DNA of 64,000 nucleotides. Source: DASPRG01 sp963796125. GTDB lineage: Bacteria; Nitrospirota; Thermodesulfovibrionia; Thermodesulfovibrionales; SM23-35. The notes below the pieces were generated by a model. It was not told where the DNA came from. It saw nothing but the letters and a program-made list of their open reading frames with translations, and made no database searches. Below, in pieces: positions 36,334 to 45,502 of the stretch (the first letter of the stretch is position 1; every line of letters begins with the position of its first letter). The position numbers and the translations under genes were made by a program. The stretch is from the NCBI GenBank assembly GCA_963796125.1, contig CAWCKM010000042.1, forward strand, positions 1 to 64,000, written 5' to 3'.

Positions 36334-37296
36334 GGGCTCTCAGAAAATATTTTTCTATTAAAAAAGGATTCATGGCTAAGCCTCTCCTTGTCAAGGCTTT
36401 AGATGGAGTTAACTTCTCGGTCGAAGAAGATAAAATTTTTGCCCTTGTTGGGGAGAGTGGCTGTGGTAAGTCAACGGTTGCAAGGCTTGTATTGGGACTT
36501 ATACCCCCGACTTCTGGTGAGGTCCTTTTTCAGGGAATGAATATTCTTCGGGCTTAATGGTGATAGCATGAAGACCTTCCGGAAATCAGTGCAGATCATA
36601 TTTCAAGACCCCTTTGCTTCACTGAATCCAAGGAAGAGAATCATGGATACAATTTCAGAACCTCTCAGGATTCACAACATTGTCAAGAGGAATGCTTTGA
36701 AGGACAAGGTAGTAGAACTTCTTAATAAAGTGAATCTAACTCCTGACATGATGTATCGTTATCCCCATGAATTAAGCGGCGGGCAGAGGCAGAGGGTGTG
36801 CATGGCGAGAGCCCTTGCTGTTTCTCCGAGGGTAATAGTTGCAGATGAACCCCTTTCAGCCCTTGATGTATCGATACAGGCTCAGATATTAAACCTTCTC
36901 CAGGAGCTAAAAAGAGAATTTAAACTTTCATTCCTCTTTATAAGCCATGACTTAAAGATAGTTAATTATTTTAGTGATTCTATAGGGGTTATGTATCTTG
37001 GAAAAATTGTGGAGCACGCAATAACAGAAGATCTGTTTAAGGAACCATTTCATCCTTATACTGAATTACTTCTCTCATCTGCCCCTGTTATTCCTGCCTC
37101 AGATTTTATGCATCACGCAACACGCATTACACATTTGCCATTACGCACTATACAGGGCGAGGTGCCAAGCCCAATCAATATACCTCCCGGATGCCCTTTT
37201 CATCCGAGGTGTCCAAAAAGATTTGAGCCATGCGATAAAATAGTACCTCAATTAAGGGAGGCGAGAGGAAGACTTGTATCATGCCATCTATTCTAA
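36315..37296 (+). CDS. dppF: Peptide ABC transporter ATPase, DppF/OppF type (one frameshift)
   Basis: Walker A GESGCGKSTVARLVLG, then a frame change near 36550 (CGGGCTT; one base extra), then VQIIFQDPFASLNPR, LSGGQRQRVCMARALA and VIVADEPLSALDVS. The tail GEVPSPINIPPGCPFHPRC is the oligopeptide C-terminal domain. It overlaps the dppD end. Extra residues (FMHHATRITHLPLRTI) before GEVPSP come from a word-repeat (37108-37152). Confidence 0.88.
37108..37152. repeat. Word-repeat insert in dppF
   Basis: CATCACGCAACACGCATTACAC and CCATTACGCACTATACAG repeat CA(T/C)(T/C)ACGC words. It adds about 8 residues to a loop before the GEVPSP motif. Confidence 0.4.
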
Positions 37297-37313
37297 AGAA
37301 GCTTTCTTATTTC

Positions 37314-38173
37314 TCATTTCCCACTTCCTGCTTCCCAGAGCCTTGGGTCAAGGGCGTCCCTCAAACCCTCACCGACAAGATTATAGCTTAAGACTGTTAT
37401 CAGATATTGCAAGACCAGGATAGAGTGAAAGCCACCATGCAACTTCGATATTATCCTTTCCTGCTGTCAAGAATATTTCCCCAGCTCGGATCTGGGGGCT
37501 GCACACCGAGACCAAGAAAGGAAAGACCCGATTCAATAAGTATTGCTCCAGCAACACCAAAGGTTGCTGCAACAAACACTGGGGAAAGGGCATTCGGAAG
37601 GATATGTCTGAATATGAGCCTTCTATCACTTGCACCAACAGCTCTGGCAGCACTCAACAAAATCCCTTTCCTTTAATGAGAGGAATTCTGCCCTCACAAG
37701 CCTTGCAACATCCATCCAGCTTGTAATTCCTATTACAACCATTATCGTAAATATATTCGGCTCAAGGATTGCTATGACAGCAAGAATAAGAAAAAAGGTT
37801 GGGAATGCAAGCATGATATCAACAAATCTCATCAGTATTGCATCTATCCATCCACCATAGAAATCCAGCTATTGCTCCAATAATAATACCTATCAATATG
37901 GCAATTCCTACAGCAACAAAACCAACCTTCAATGAAACCCTGCTTCCCCATATTATTCTTGAAAGCAAATCTCTTCCAAGTTCGTCTGTCCCGAATAGAT
38001 GTTTTTTGCTCGGAGGTGAGAGCACATTATGAACATCTATTGCTGTTGGATCATATGGTGCGATAAAAGGTGCAAGAATAGAGACAGTGATTAGTAGAAG
38101 GACTGGTGATTGCACCAAGAACAGATAATTTATTTCTTGAGAATCTTTTTCCTATGACACTTAAAAGTCTCAT
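37314..38173 (-). CDS. dppC: Peptide ABC transporter permease, DppC type (several frameshifts)
   Basis: Reading from ATG at 38171-38173 (MRLLSVIGKRFSRNKLSVLG) and correcting indels near 38120, 37845, 37655, 37480-37510 and 37385, one permease results: LAPFIAPYDP, HLFGTDELGRDLLSRIIWGSR, the EAA-loop region ARAVGASDRRLIFRHILPN, GLSFLGLGVQPP, and the end GEGLRDALDPRL. Five or six helices fit the family. Its start overlaps the dppB end. No peptide-binding protein gene is present in this window. Confidence 0.82.
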
Positions 38174-39148
38174 CTCTTTTAACCCTTACCCTCGGGTCAA
38201 CAAACGCATATGATATATCTGCAATCAGATTTCCGAACAGGGTGAGAACTGCTCCTATTACAAGTATTCCCATTATTGTAGGATAATCCCTTGACATTGT
38301 GGATGAAAAAAAAAGTTGTCCCATCCCGGGAATAGCAAAGATCGTCTCAAATATCACACCACCTCCTATAAGTCCAGGCACAGAAAGTCCGAGGATTGTG
38401 ACAATTGGCATAAGGGCATTCCTGAAGGCATGTTTGAAAACAACCTCTTGTTCCGTTAAGCCCTTTGCCATTGCTGTCTTGATATAATCCTGCCTTATGA
38501 CCTCAAGCATGCTTGAACGGCTGTAGCGGCTCAAACCTGCAATCCCACCGAATGCAGAAATCCCAACAGGCAGGATAAGGTGTTTAATCCAGTCCCAGAA
38601 CCTATCTATAGGGCCCATTTCTGATACATCTATACTTTGTATGCCTGATATCGGAAGGAGACCCATATTAACGCCAAAGAGTATCATAAGAAGAAGGGCA
38701 AGCCAGAAGGTAGGCGTGGAAAACCCAATAAAGACAAAGACCGTAGAAAGCTTATCAAAGATTGAGTATTGTTTTGTTGCAGAGAGTACACCAATGGGGA
38801 TTGCAACAATAAATATGAGAATCAAAGCGAAAATGTTGATCGTTAGAGTTATAGGAATTCTCTCAATAATCTTATCAATGACTTTCCTGCCATCGACAAA
38901 GGAACTTCCCGAAATCTAATTTTACAAACCTCTTTAGCCAGTCAAAATATTGGATATGTAATGGCTTATCAAGACCATAGAGCTTTTTAAGATTTTCCCT
39001 TGCCTGGGCAGATGCTTTAAGAGACATCTCTGTCTGTACTTCAACAGGGCTACCAGGTGTGAGATGAATTACCGTGAAGGTAATGAGAGTAATTCCAAAG
39101 AGAAGAGGAATCATCAAGAAGAAGTCTTTTTGTTATATAAGAGAGCAT
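38130..39148 (-). CDS. dppB: Peptide ABC transporter permease, DppB type (two frameshifts)
   Basis: From ATG at 39146-39148 (MLSYITKRLL), with indels near 39118 and 38870, the protein shows MIPLLFGITLITF, the periplasmic loop ENLKKLYGLDKPLHIQYFDW, and the EAA-type loop RNALMPIVTILGLSVPGLIGG, finishing ADISYAFVDPRVR. Six helices are expected. dppBC lie on the minus strand and converge on dppDF, unlike the usual co-directional operon. Confidence 0.85.
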
Positions 39149-39194
39149 GATAGAAAATTATTATAATTTAGCACGTTAAAAGATCAAAAATATA

Positions 39195-42080
39195 TTAACC
39201 TCGATGATAATATGCCTTTAAATATTTTCCAGTATAAGATTCTTTGACATTTACGATATCTTCCGGCGTACCCTCAAAAATAATCTTTCCACCTTGATCT
39301 CCACCTTCGGGCCCTATGTCTATTATCCAGTCTGATGCTTTAATGACGTCAAGATTATGTTCAATGATTAGGACGGTATTCCCGGAATCAACCAATCTAT
39401 GGAGAACAGTAAGCAGCGCTGTAACATCCAGAAAATGTAAACCGACCGTTGGTTCATCGAGAATATAAAGAAGTGACGAATGATGAGAACCGAGTGATGA
39501 GTTCAATTCTGCGCATATTTTCAGCCTCTGTGCTTCTCCACCTGAAAGTGTTGTCGCAGGTTGACCAAGCCTGAGGTAGTCAAGTCTGATGTCTTTCATG
39601 AGCATTAACTTACTGTTAATCTGAGGAATATCATGGAACAATTGGATACCTTCATCTACTGTCATGGTCAGGATCTCATTTATATTTTTCCCTTGATACA
39701 TTACCCGTAGTGCCTCCGGTTTGTATCTCTTACCTCCACATTCTTCACATTTTATATAAAGGTCTTCAAAAAAGTACATCTCAAGCCTCTGATAACCTGA
39801 CCCCTTACACGCCTCACATCTGCCACCCGGTACATTAAAGGAAAAGAAACCTGGTCCATATCCGTAGGCTTTTGCCTCTGCCTGTTCTGAAAAGAGCTTT
39901 CGAATAGGATCAAAGATTTTCAAATATGTCACTGGATTTGAACGAGGGCTTCGTCCTATTGGCGTCTGGTCAATGAGTTTGACACCTTTAAGGTACTTGG
40001 TACCTTCGAGCCTTTTATATGACAAGGGAAAACGACGCTCGGTCTTAAACTCTTTGGCTAATGCATTGTAAAGGGTTTCTACAATGAGACTGCTTTTCCC
40101 TGAACCTGATACTCCTGTGACTGTTGTCAGCGTCACCAGTGGAATCTGAAGATCAACAGATTTAAGATTATTCCCTGTGGCACCTGATAGCAGGATTTTC
40201 TTGTTGGTAAGGTTTCTCCTCTTTAAAGGAAACTCTATCTTATCGAGTCCTTTTATATAGCGTGCTGTGGGTATGTCCTTTTCCAGGAAATCTTGTTTTG
40301 GGCCTGAAAAGACAACCTTTCCTCCTCGATGGCCACCTCCTGGCCCTAATTCTACAATCCAGTCGGCAGACTCTATAATTCCTCTGTCATGCTCAACAGC
40401 AAAGATAGTATTGCCAAGGTTTGAAAGTTCTGACATGATTGTCGCTATTATCTCTGTATCCTTTGCATGGAGACCTACAGTCGGCTCATCAAGTACATAG
40501 AGAGTCCCTGTAAGGAATGATCCAAGCTGATTAGAAAGATTTACTCTTTGAAACTCCCCACCCGAAAGGGTTCTTCCATCACGGCTCAAACTCAGGTATC
40601 CAAGCCCTACTCGCAAGAGAAAACTGAGTTTTATTACTATAAGCCTTAGAATTTCCTTTGCCATGTTTCTCTGCTGAGGCGAGATACCTAACTTTTCAAA
40701 AAACCTTATAACATCTGATATTGGCATCATACAGAGATCTGCTATATCAAGTCCCGAGAGTTTATATGCAAGAGATTCTTTCCTCAGTCTTTTGCCATTA
40801 CATTGAGTACAGGTATAAGGTCTTCTATATCTGCTCAGGAAGACCCTTACGTGGAGTTTGTACCTTCTGCTTTCCATATCTTCGTAAAAATCATCGATTC
40901 CGTAAAAAGTGCTGCTTCCTTTAAAAAGTAATGCCCTTTCTTTATCTGAAAGCTCTGAATATGGCTTATTTATATCAATGCCTTCTTTGCCAGCACTTTT
41001 CATAAGCTGTGCTTTCCACCACCTATATGCAGGCTTGTTCCAGGGATCAATCGCACCCTTTGACAATGATAGGCTCTTATCAGGGATGATAAGTTCCTCG
41101 TCATACCTTAAAATATTGCCAAATCCTTTACAGGCAGGACATGCACCCACAGGATGATTAAAAGAGAAAAGCAGAGGATAGGGCTTTGGTAGCTCAATGT
41201 TACATTCTTCACATGCATTTTCTGAGGAGAAATGGCGAGTAATGATACCTTCGGAGACCAGAGCCTCCCTCCCCACTCCTACCCTCCTCCTCGAAGGGGA
41301 AGGGTGAGGGAGGGGGTGTTCTGTGCTCTGTTTACTTATAATGATAACCTTTATCTTTCCTTGTCCTTCTCTCCATGCCATTTCTATCGAATCAGAAAGT
41401 CTCGGCTCATTTTTTATCACAAGCCTGTCAACAACGATATCCAGTAATCCCCCTTTGCCCCCCTTTAACCCCTCTTTATCCCCCCTTGCCAAGGGGGGAA
41501 TTATGGGGGTCTGAGGATTTTTCTTCTCTTGAAATTCCGAAATCTCCAAGACCTCACCATTGAGCCATATCCGGTAGAAACCTTTCTTTTTCAGATTCTC
41601 TACTGGTTCGTCCGTCTCAAAAAGTATCACTGCCCTTTCACCCTGATATTGCTTGATAAGCTCTGATACTACCTTTGAAGGATCCCATATCTTTATCTCC
41701 TTCCCACAGTTAGGACAGAAAGGTGTAGATATTTTTGTGTAGAGAAGTCTGAAAAGGTCATAAAGCTCAGTGAGGGTACCTACTGTTGATCGCGACCCTC
41801 TTACAGGGTTTTTCTGTTCCAGTGCTATTGCCGGTCTTATATTCTGAATAGCATCAACATCGGGCCTATCAAGTTTTTCGAGGAAAAGTCTTGCATAGGT
41901 TGAAAGAGATTCCATGAATCTCCACTGACCTTCAGCAAAAATCGTATCAAAGGCAAGGGAAGATTTGCCAGAGCCAGATACTCCTGTTATAGCAATGACC
42001 TTGTTATGAGGCAGACTAAGAGTTATGTTTTTCAGGTTATTCTGCCTGGCACCTTCGATGAGGAGATTTTTTTCGGACAT
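39195..42080 (-). CDS. uvrA: Excinuclease ABC subunit A
   Basis: A 961-residue DNA-damage-recognition ATPase. Two ABC modules: GVSGSGKSSLAFDTIFAEG and LSGGEFQRVNLSNQLGS; VSGSGKSSLIVETLYNAL and LSGGEAQRLK. Zinc sites include CPNCGKEI, CEECNIELPKPYPLLFSFN with CPACKGFG, and CEACKGSG with CEECGGKRY. The region RPAIALEQKNPVRGSRSTVGT differs from the E. coli type (PAISIDQK), suggesting a paralogous subgroup. Two long extra loops near residues 189-218 and 255-277 come from in-frame palindromic DNA; a third short one is at LNSSLGSHHSSLLYILDEP. Confidence 0.93.
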   Translation of the reverse strand: MSEKNLLIEGARQNNLKNITLSLPHNKVIAITGVSGSGKSSLAFDTIFAEGQWRFMESLSTYARLFLEKLDRPDVDAIQNIRPAIALEQKNPVRGSRSTVGTLTELYDLFRLLYTKISTPFCPNCGKEIKIWDPSKVVSELIKQYQGERAVILFETDEPVENLKKKGFYRIWLNGEVLEISEFQEKKNPQTPIIPPLARGDKEGLKGGKGGLLDIVVDRLVIKNEPRLSDSIEMAWREGQGKIKVIIISKQSTEHPLPHPSPSRRRVGVGREALVSEGIITRHFSSENACEECNIELPKPYPLLFSFNHPVGACPACKGFGNILRYDEELIIPDKSLSLSKGAIDPWNKPAYRWWKAQLMKSAGKEGIDINKPYSELSDKERALLFKGSSTFYGIDDFYEDMESRRYKLHVRVFLSRYRRPYTCTQCNGKRLRKESLAYKLSGLDIADLCMMPISDVIRFFEKLGISPQQRNMAKEILRLIVIKLSFLLRVGLGYLSLSRDGRTLSGGEFQRVNLSNQLGSFLTGTLYVLDEPTVGLHAKDTEIIATIMSELSNLGNTIFAVEHDRGIIESADWIVELGPGGGHRGGKVVFSGPKQDFLEKDIPTARYIKGLDKIEFPLKRRNLTNKKILLSGATGNNLKSVDLQIPLVTLTTVTGVSGSGKSSLIVETLYNALAKEFKTERRFPLSYKRLEGTKYLKGVKLIDQTPIGRSPRSNPVTYLKIFDPIRKLFSEQAEAKAYGYGPGFFSFNVPGGRCEACKGSGYQRLEMYFFEDLYIKCEECGGKRYKPEALRVMYQGKNINEILTMTVDEGIQLFHDIPQINSKLMLMKDIRLDYLRLGQPATTLSGGEAQRLKICAELNSSLGSHHSSLLYILDEPTVGLHFLDVTALLTVLHRLVDSGNTVLIIEHNLDVIKASDWIIDIGPEGGDQGGKIIFEGTPEDIVNVKESYTGKYLKAYYHRG
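39476..39508. repeat. Word-repeat insert in uvrA C-terminal ATPase loop
   Basis: GTGACGAATGATGAGAACCGAGTGATGAGT repeats the GTGA(C/T)GAG/ATGATGAG word. It lies just before the Walker B segment LLYILDEPTVGLH and encodes a Ser/His-rich loop (SSLGSHHSS) of about the normal length, so it is the weakest of the uvrA cases. Confidence 0.35.
41262..41330. repeat. In-frame G/C-tract palindrome in uvrA (loop 2)
   Basis: CCTCCCTCCCCACTCCTACCCT, then CGAAGGGGAAGGGTGAGGGAGGGGG: the two halves are inverted. Its coding reads HPLPHPSPSRRRVGVGRE, not seen in typical UvrA. The gene frame is kept. Confidence 0.55.
41444..41513. repeat. In-frame G/C-tract palindrome in uvrA (loop 1)
   Basis: AATCCCCCTTTGCCCCCCTTTAACC, then CCCCCCTTGCCAAGGGGGGAATTATGGGGG: inverted C and G tracts with AATCCCCC/GGGGGNATT-type ends. 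It encodes TPIIPPLARGDKEGLKGG and KGG, inserted before the conserved DIVVDRLVI. Confidence 0.65.
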
Positions 42081-42204
42081 CTAAATATTTTAACACCTTA
42101 CAATCTATCTCAGGAAGATCCAGGACAGAAAAGTGCCACTAAACAATAAATATTTATCTCTTAGAAAAGAAACATCCAGGCATCATTAGGTGAATTCAGG
42201 ATAT

Positions 42205-42210
42205 GCTATA
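42205..42210 (+). promoter_or_regulatory. -10 element for mntA
   Basis: TATAAT lies about 20 bases before ATG 42229. The -35 region (TTAGGTG near 42187) is poor. If used, transcription starts near 42217, which excludes the GTG at 42190 as start. Confidence 0.35.
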
Positions 42211-42228
42211 ATCTTGAAAAAGAAGAAA

Positions 42229-42612
42229 ATGGCAAAATGTATGAACTCAATCGAAAAGCTTAAAACATTCCTGGAGAATGACCCGAATATCACCTTTGCC
42301 TTTATTTTTGGTTCAGGCGCCAGAGGACAACAGAAAAAAGGCAGTGATATTGATATAGGGATTTATTTTGCTCAACCACCTGAAGGTCTGGATTTGCTAG
42401 GTTTCATCAATATGCTGTCAGATCTGGCAGGTAAAGATGTTGATGTTGTGGTATTGAACAAGGCCTCTGCCTTTCTCAGACATCAGGTTATGAAGAATAA
42501 GATTGCCCTGACCATTAAAGATGGAACGGTTTACAGAAGATTCAGGGAAAAGACCATTTCTGATTATGATGAGTATAAATATGTATCGGGAATGAATTCT
42601 TATGATAGATAA
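42229..42612 (+). CDS. mntA: MntA-type nucleotidyltransferase antitoxin
   Basis: A minimal nucleotidyltransferase of about 127 residues with IFGSGARGQQKKGSDIDIG, the GSx10DxD signature of MntA. MntA neutralises its partner by adding AMP units to a tyrosine in HepT. The ATG at 42229 (or 42241) fits better than the upstream GTG. It overlaps hepT by 11 bases. Confidence 0.85.
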   Translation: MAKCMNSIEKLKTFLENDPNITFAFIFGSGARGQQKKGSDIDIGIYFAQPPEGLDLLGFINMLSDLAGKDVDVVVLNKASAFLRHQVMKNKIALTIKDGTVYRRFREKTISDYDEYKYVSGMNSYDR

Positions 42613-43027
42613 GATTTTAGTCGAAAAGAAACTGAGAAGAATTGAAGAGTTCTTACGGGAGTTAAAGAACGTGGAGATAGGCACAATTGAGGAATTCAAA
42701 GAAAATGTCATTACCAGGCGGTTCGTCGAGAGAAATATTGAGCTTGCCATTGAGCAAATGATTGAGATCTGCAAACATTTCGTTAGCGGATTAGATTTAA
42801 GCGAACCTGAGACATATTCAGAGTGCTTTGACATGCTTGCAAAAGAGGGCGTTATTTTGGATCAGAGTCTTGATACATTCAAGTCTATGGTAAGATTCAG
42901 GAATATTCTTATTCATGCATATGAGGGTGTAGATGATTCTATCACATATGGGATTTATAAACGGCGGCTGGATGATTTTGAAATTTTCATCAAGGAAATC
43001 AGAGAGTATTTACTTGAGGGGAAATAG
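42602..43027 (+). CDS. hepT: HepT-type HEPN ribonuclease toxin
   Basis: A 141-residue HEPN protein with RFRNILIHAY, the Rx4HxY motif: catalytic Arg/His and the Tyr that MntA modifies. Probably an RNA-cleaving toxin. Both genes of this system are intact, unlike the MazF antitoxin earlier. Confidence 0.88.
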   Translation: MIDKILVEKKLRRIEEFLRELKNVEIGTIEEFKENVITRRFVERNIELAIEQMIEICKHFVSGLDLSEPETYSECFDMLAKEGVILDQSLDTFKSMVRFRNILIHAYEGVDDSITYGIYKRRLDDFEIFIKEIREYLLEGK

Positions 43028-43041
43028 AGGTTTTCCTATGA

Positions 43042-43224
43042 CAGAAGAAGATACCATACGGGCGAGAGACAACTCCTGTAGCATCAGGATATCGCGTCAG
43101 AGATCAGGCTGTTTTAAAAGTTCCTGTTATTGTTGCAGTCTATGGCGAAGGCCGATACTTTTATGATGAAGGCGAAGAGTTTTGTATAAATCAGACTTTA
43201 CGATACTCTAACCTCGACGGCTAA
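43042..43224 (+). CDS. Unassigned ORF remnant without start
   Basis: A frame open from 43042 to TAA 43222-43224 reads KKIPYGRETTPVASGYRVRD, then VPVIVAVYGEGRYFYDEGEE, with protein-like composition. It has no ATG and follows hepT closely. No family recognised; it may be the C-terminal remnant of a lost gene. Confidence 0.35.
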   Translation, partial: QKKIPYGRETTPVASGYRVRDQAVLKVPVIVAVYGEGRYFYDEGEEFCINQTLRYSNLDG

Positions 43225-43226
43225 TG

Positions 43227-43677
43227 TTACCAATTCCTTATGTTATCCTGGTCTATGGTATAGGTTGGGTCACTTGCGACCCTTGTTCCGGCAACTGGTG
43301 TAGCAGTTGCAATAAATGTGTCTGCTAAACCATCCCCAGTTGTATCCTGGCTTGTTATATCATAGGTAAAATTTAAACCAGCTTGCGCGCCTGGCCGGAA
43401 TCCAGGAAGTATGTCTTCAATTCCGCCATCAGCAACACCAAACGTCTCATTATAGGGAATTGGACCTCCTCCGCCAGCAGGGGCATATTCCCCATTTTCA
43501 GCGAAAAACTGTTCTTCAAGAAGTCTCAGGGTCTGCAGATTGGAAAAAGCCTCATTCCGTGCAGCGCTTCTCTGCTGGCCGACGTAGGCAGGAACGGAAA
43601 TAACGACAAGGATACTGATGATTGCGAGCACTATTAAGAAGTTCGGTTAATGTAAATGCACGATTATTTATTGCCAT
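43227..43677 (-). CDS. Type IV pilin-like protein (one frameshift)
   Basis: From ATG at 43675-43677 (MAINNRAFTLTELL), a one-base extra near 43636 leads into IVLAIISILVVISVPAY, the hydrophobic pilin helix, and a globular part with RNEAFSNLQTLRLLEEQFFAENG. Glu5 is kept, but residue -1 is Ala rather than Gly, so prepilin-peptidase processing may be poor. About 149 residues. Last of three pilin genes. Confidence 0.75.
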
Positions 43678-43693
43678 ATCATTCCCTTTTAGA

Positions 43694-44250
43694 TTAGTCT
43701 GTTCTTAGTGTTTTTGAAAAGATGACATTTCCTGCACCAACTGTCCCTGCTGTAGTACCTGTCGCATCCCTTACAACAATATAGACTTGCCGGATTGTAG
43801 AATCCTCTGCAGGGGTATAGCAAAGGGTTATCTGACCAGCCCCTGCGGCGGCTTCGCATGCTGGCGAATCTGCTGCAACGCCACCATCAAGCCACAGAGC
43901 TGCGCTACCCCATGGTGATTGCTCAGCGGCGTGGGGGATATTATTGACTGTCCACGCGGTAACTAAACCGGCTGTCGCAAAGAATTATTATTCTCACCAG
44001 CCACCACCTGACCGTCTCCGTTAATATCAACCTCTGTAAGAAGTCCTTGTCCGGTTGCAAATGCTCCTTTGTTTGCTGAAATAACCCATGCCTGTAACTC
44101 TGGCATGGATGCCTCAGCTACTCTGGTTATTGCTCCCTTTTTTCCTCTCTCCTGCATGCCGAGATAGCCAGGAATTGCTGCAGCCGAAAGAATGCCAATG
44201 ATTGCTACGACAATTAGCAGTTCAATGAGGGTAAACCCTCTGTTTTTCAT
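43694..44250 (-). CDS. Type IV major-pilin-like protein, copy 1 (one frameshift)
   Basis: A class III signal NRGFTLIELLIVVAIIG, then IPGYLGMQERGKKGAITRVA. After a frame change near 43978 it continues LVTAWTVNNIPHAAEQSPWG and ends GAGNVIFSKTLRTD, about 185 residues. It is a tandem paralogue of 44350-44946, with high DNA similarity in the C-terminal half. Probably assembled into a type IV pilus. Confidence 0.8.
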
Positions 44251-44312
44251 CTTATTGCTTCCTCACTACAGTTTTCACTGAAAATATCCAATCTCAAACA
44301 GGTTTTAAAAAA

Positions 44313-44335
44313 AGAGGAGGCTTGAAGCCTCCTCT
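44313..44335 (-). terminator. Intrinsic terminator after pilin copy 2
   Basis: A perfect palindrome AGAGGAGGCTT-G-AAGCCTCCTCT flanked by an A-run (44307-44313) and a T-run (44335-44341). On the minus strand it directly follows the pilin copy 2 stop, and the A-run supplies the U-tract; it could act in both directions. It separates copy 2 from copy 1 transcription. Confidence 0.85.
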
Positions 44336-44349
44336 TTTTTTGATTTAAA

Positions 44350-44946
44350 TCAGTCTGCACTTGTCATTTTTGAAAAGATGACATTCCCTGCGCCCGACTG
44401 TACCAACTGTAGTTCCCGTAATATCTCTCGCAACAATAAACAACTGCTGAATTCGCAGCATTCTCTCGGGGTTATAGCAAAGGGTTATCCGGCCAGCCAG
44501 CTGCTGCGGCCTTCACATGCTGCCGCATTTAGCAGCAGCGCCACCATCAAGCCACAGAGCCTACGCCACCCCATGGTGATTGCTCTGCGGCGTGGGTGAC
44601 GTTGATTGACTGCTAACCATGTGGCAACTACTCCGGCTGTAGCCAAGAGTAAATTATTATCCTCACCAGCCACTACCTGCACCGTCTCCGTTCATATCAA
44701 CCTCTGTGAGGAGTCCCTGGCCTGAGTTGTAACTGCCCCTTTTTTGGCTGAATTGATCCATGCCTGTAACTCAGGGAGTGAGGATTCTGCAACCCTTGTT
44801 ACCGCTCCCTTTTTCCCTCTTTCCTGCATACCAAGATAGCCTGGAATTGCTATGGCTGCAAGGATACCAATAATTGCTACGACAATGAGCAGTTCAATAA
44901 GGGTAAAACCCTTCTGCTCCCTTAAATTTCTTACTGCCTTAAACAT
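44350..44946 (-). CDS. Type IV major-pilin-like protein, copy 2 (many indels)
   Basis: MFKAVRNLREQKGFTLIELL with a clean N-terminal half (GYLGMQERGKKGAVTRVAES), then several indels from about 44735 on. Fragments VVAGEDNN and GNVIFSK recover the same C-terminal layout as copy 1, ending at TGA (44350-44352). A sigma-54-like site lies upstream, and a strong terminator downstream. Copy 2 may be decaying or badly sequenced. Confidence 0.7.
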
Positions 44947-45074
44947 CTTTTAGTCCTCCTTTCTCAATCAATCGATATTCAAACGAAAACCCAAACCATT
45001 TCAAACTGACAGACCTTTTATTAACATCACCTCCTTTTATATTCGATTGGTTTGAAATCTAATGCTGGACTAAA

Positions 45075-45088
45075 ACAAACTCTATGCC
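45075..45088 (-). promoter_or_regulatory. Sigma-54-like promoter upstream of pilin copy 2
   Basis: The minus strand reads TTGGCATAGAGTTTGTTT: the -24 element TTGGCA is perfect, followed by 10 bases and GT instead of the consensus GC at -12. Pilin genes in several phyla are sigma-54/PilR controlled, and an NtrC-type activator is encoded at 27767. The leader would be about 115 bases. Confidence 0.4.
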
Positions 45089-45323
45089 AAATCTAATAAA
45101 GGTTTCATTGCTTGCGAAGGGGTGTAATTAACATAGTAAAATTAACAGGTTAGATAATTATATTCGTCTAAATGAGCCACATTAATTCCTAAAAAGCATC
45201 GTAAGCAGTCCTTGTAATGTCATCTGAATGACAAAAAATGACAGGATGTGTTTCGTATTGTTCTTGATTCGTACAAATCTCACTTATCTCGGTTGAGACT
45301 CTGACATTCCGGCTCAGACTGAC

Positions 45324-45392
45324 TGTCATTCCAGCTTGTCTGGAATCCTTCTTAAGGTCTCAAAGAAAGATCCTGGACAAGCCAGGATGACA
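45324..45392. repeat. GTCATTCC-ended inverted repeat element, copy 3
   Basis: GTCATTCCAGCTTGTCTGGAATC at the left and GATCCTGGACAAGCCAGGATGAC at the right are near-perfect inverted copies. This is the clearest of the four elements and shows the consensus ends best. Confidence 0.7.
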
Positions 45393-45502
45393 AAGAATTA
45401 AAAGGATTCCCGATCTGCCTCAGGCGAAGGAGTGATAGAAGAAGAGACGGACTTAGGAAGACTTATTATGCAGAAGTATAGAATTAAGATGATAATTGCC
45501 TT

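Larger units (their letters stand above)
44947..45502. other. Intergenic region upstream of pilin copy 2
   Basis: No gene. It contains an AAAGGAGGACTAAAAG-type ribosome binding site for the pilin, a sigma-54-like promoter on the minus strand (45075-45088), and a GTCATTCC-ended repeat element (45324-45392). Confidence 0.5.
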
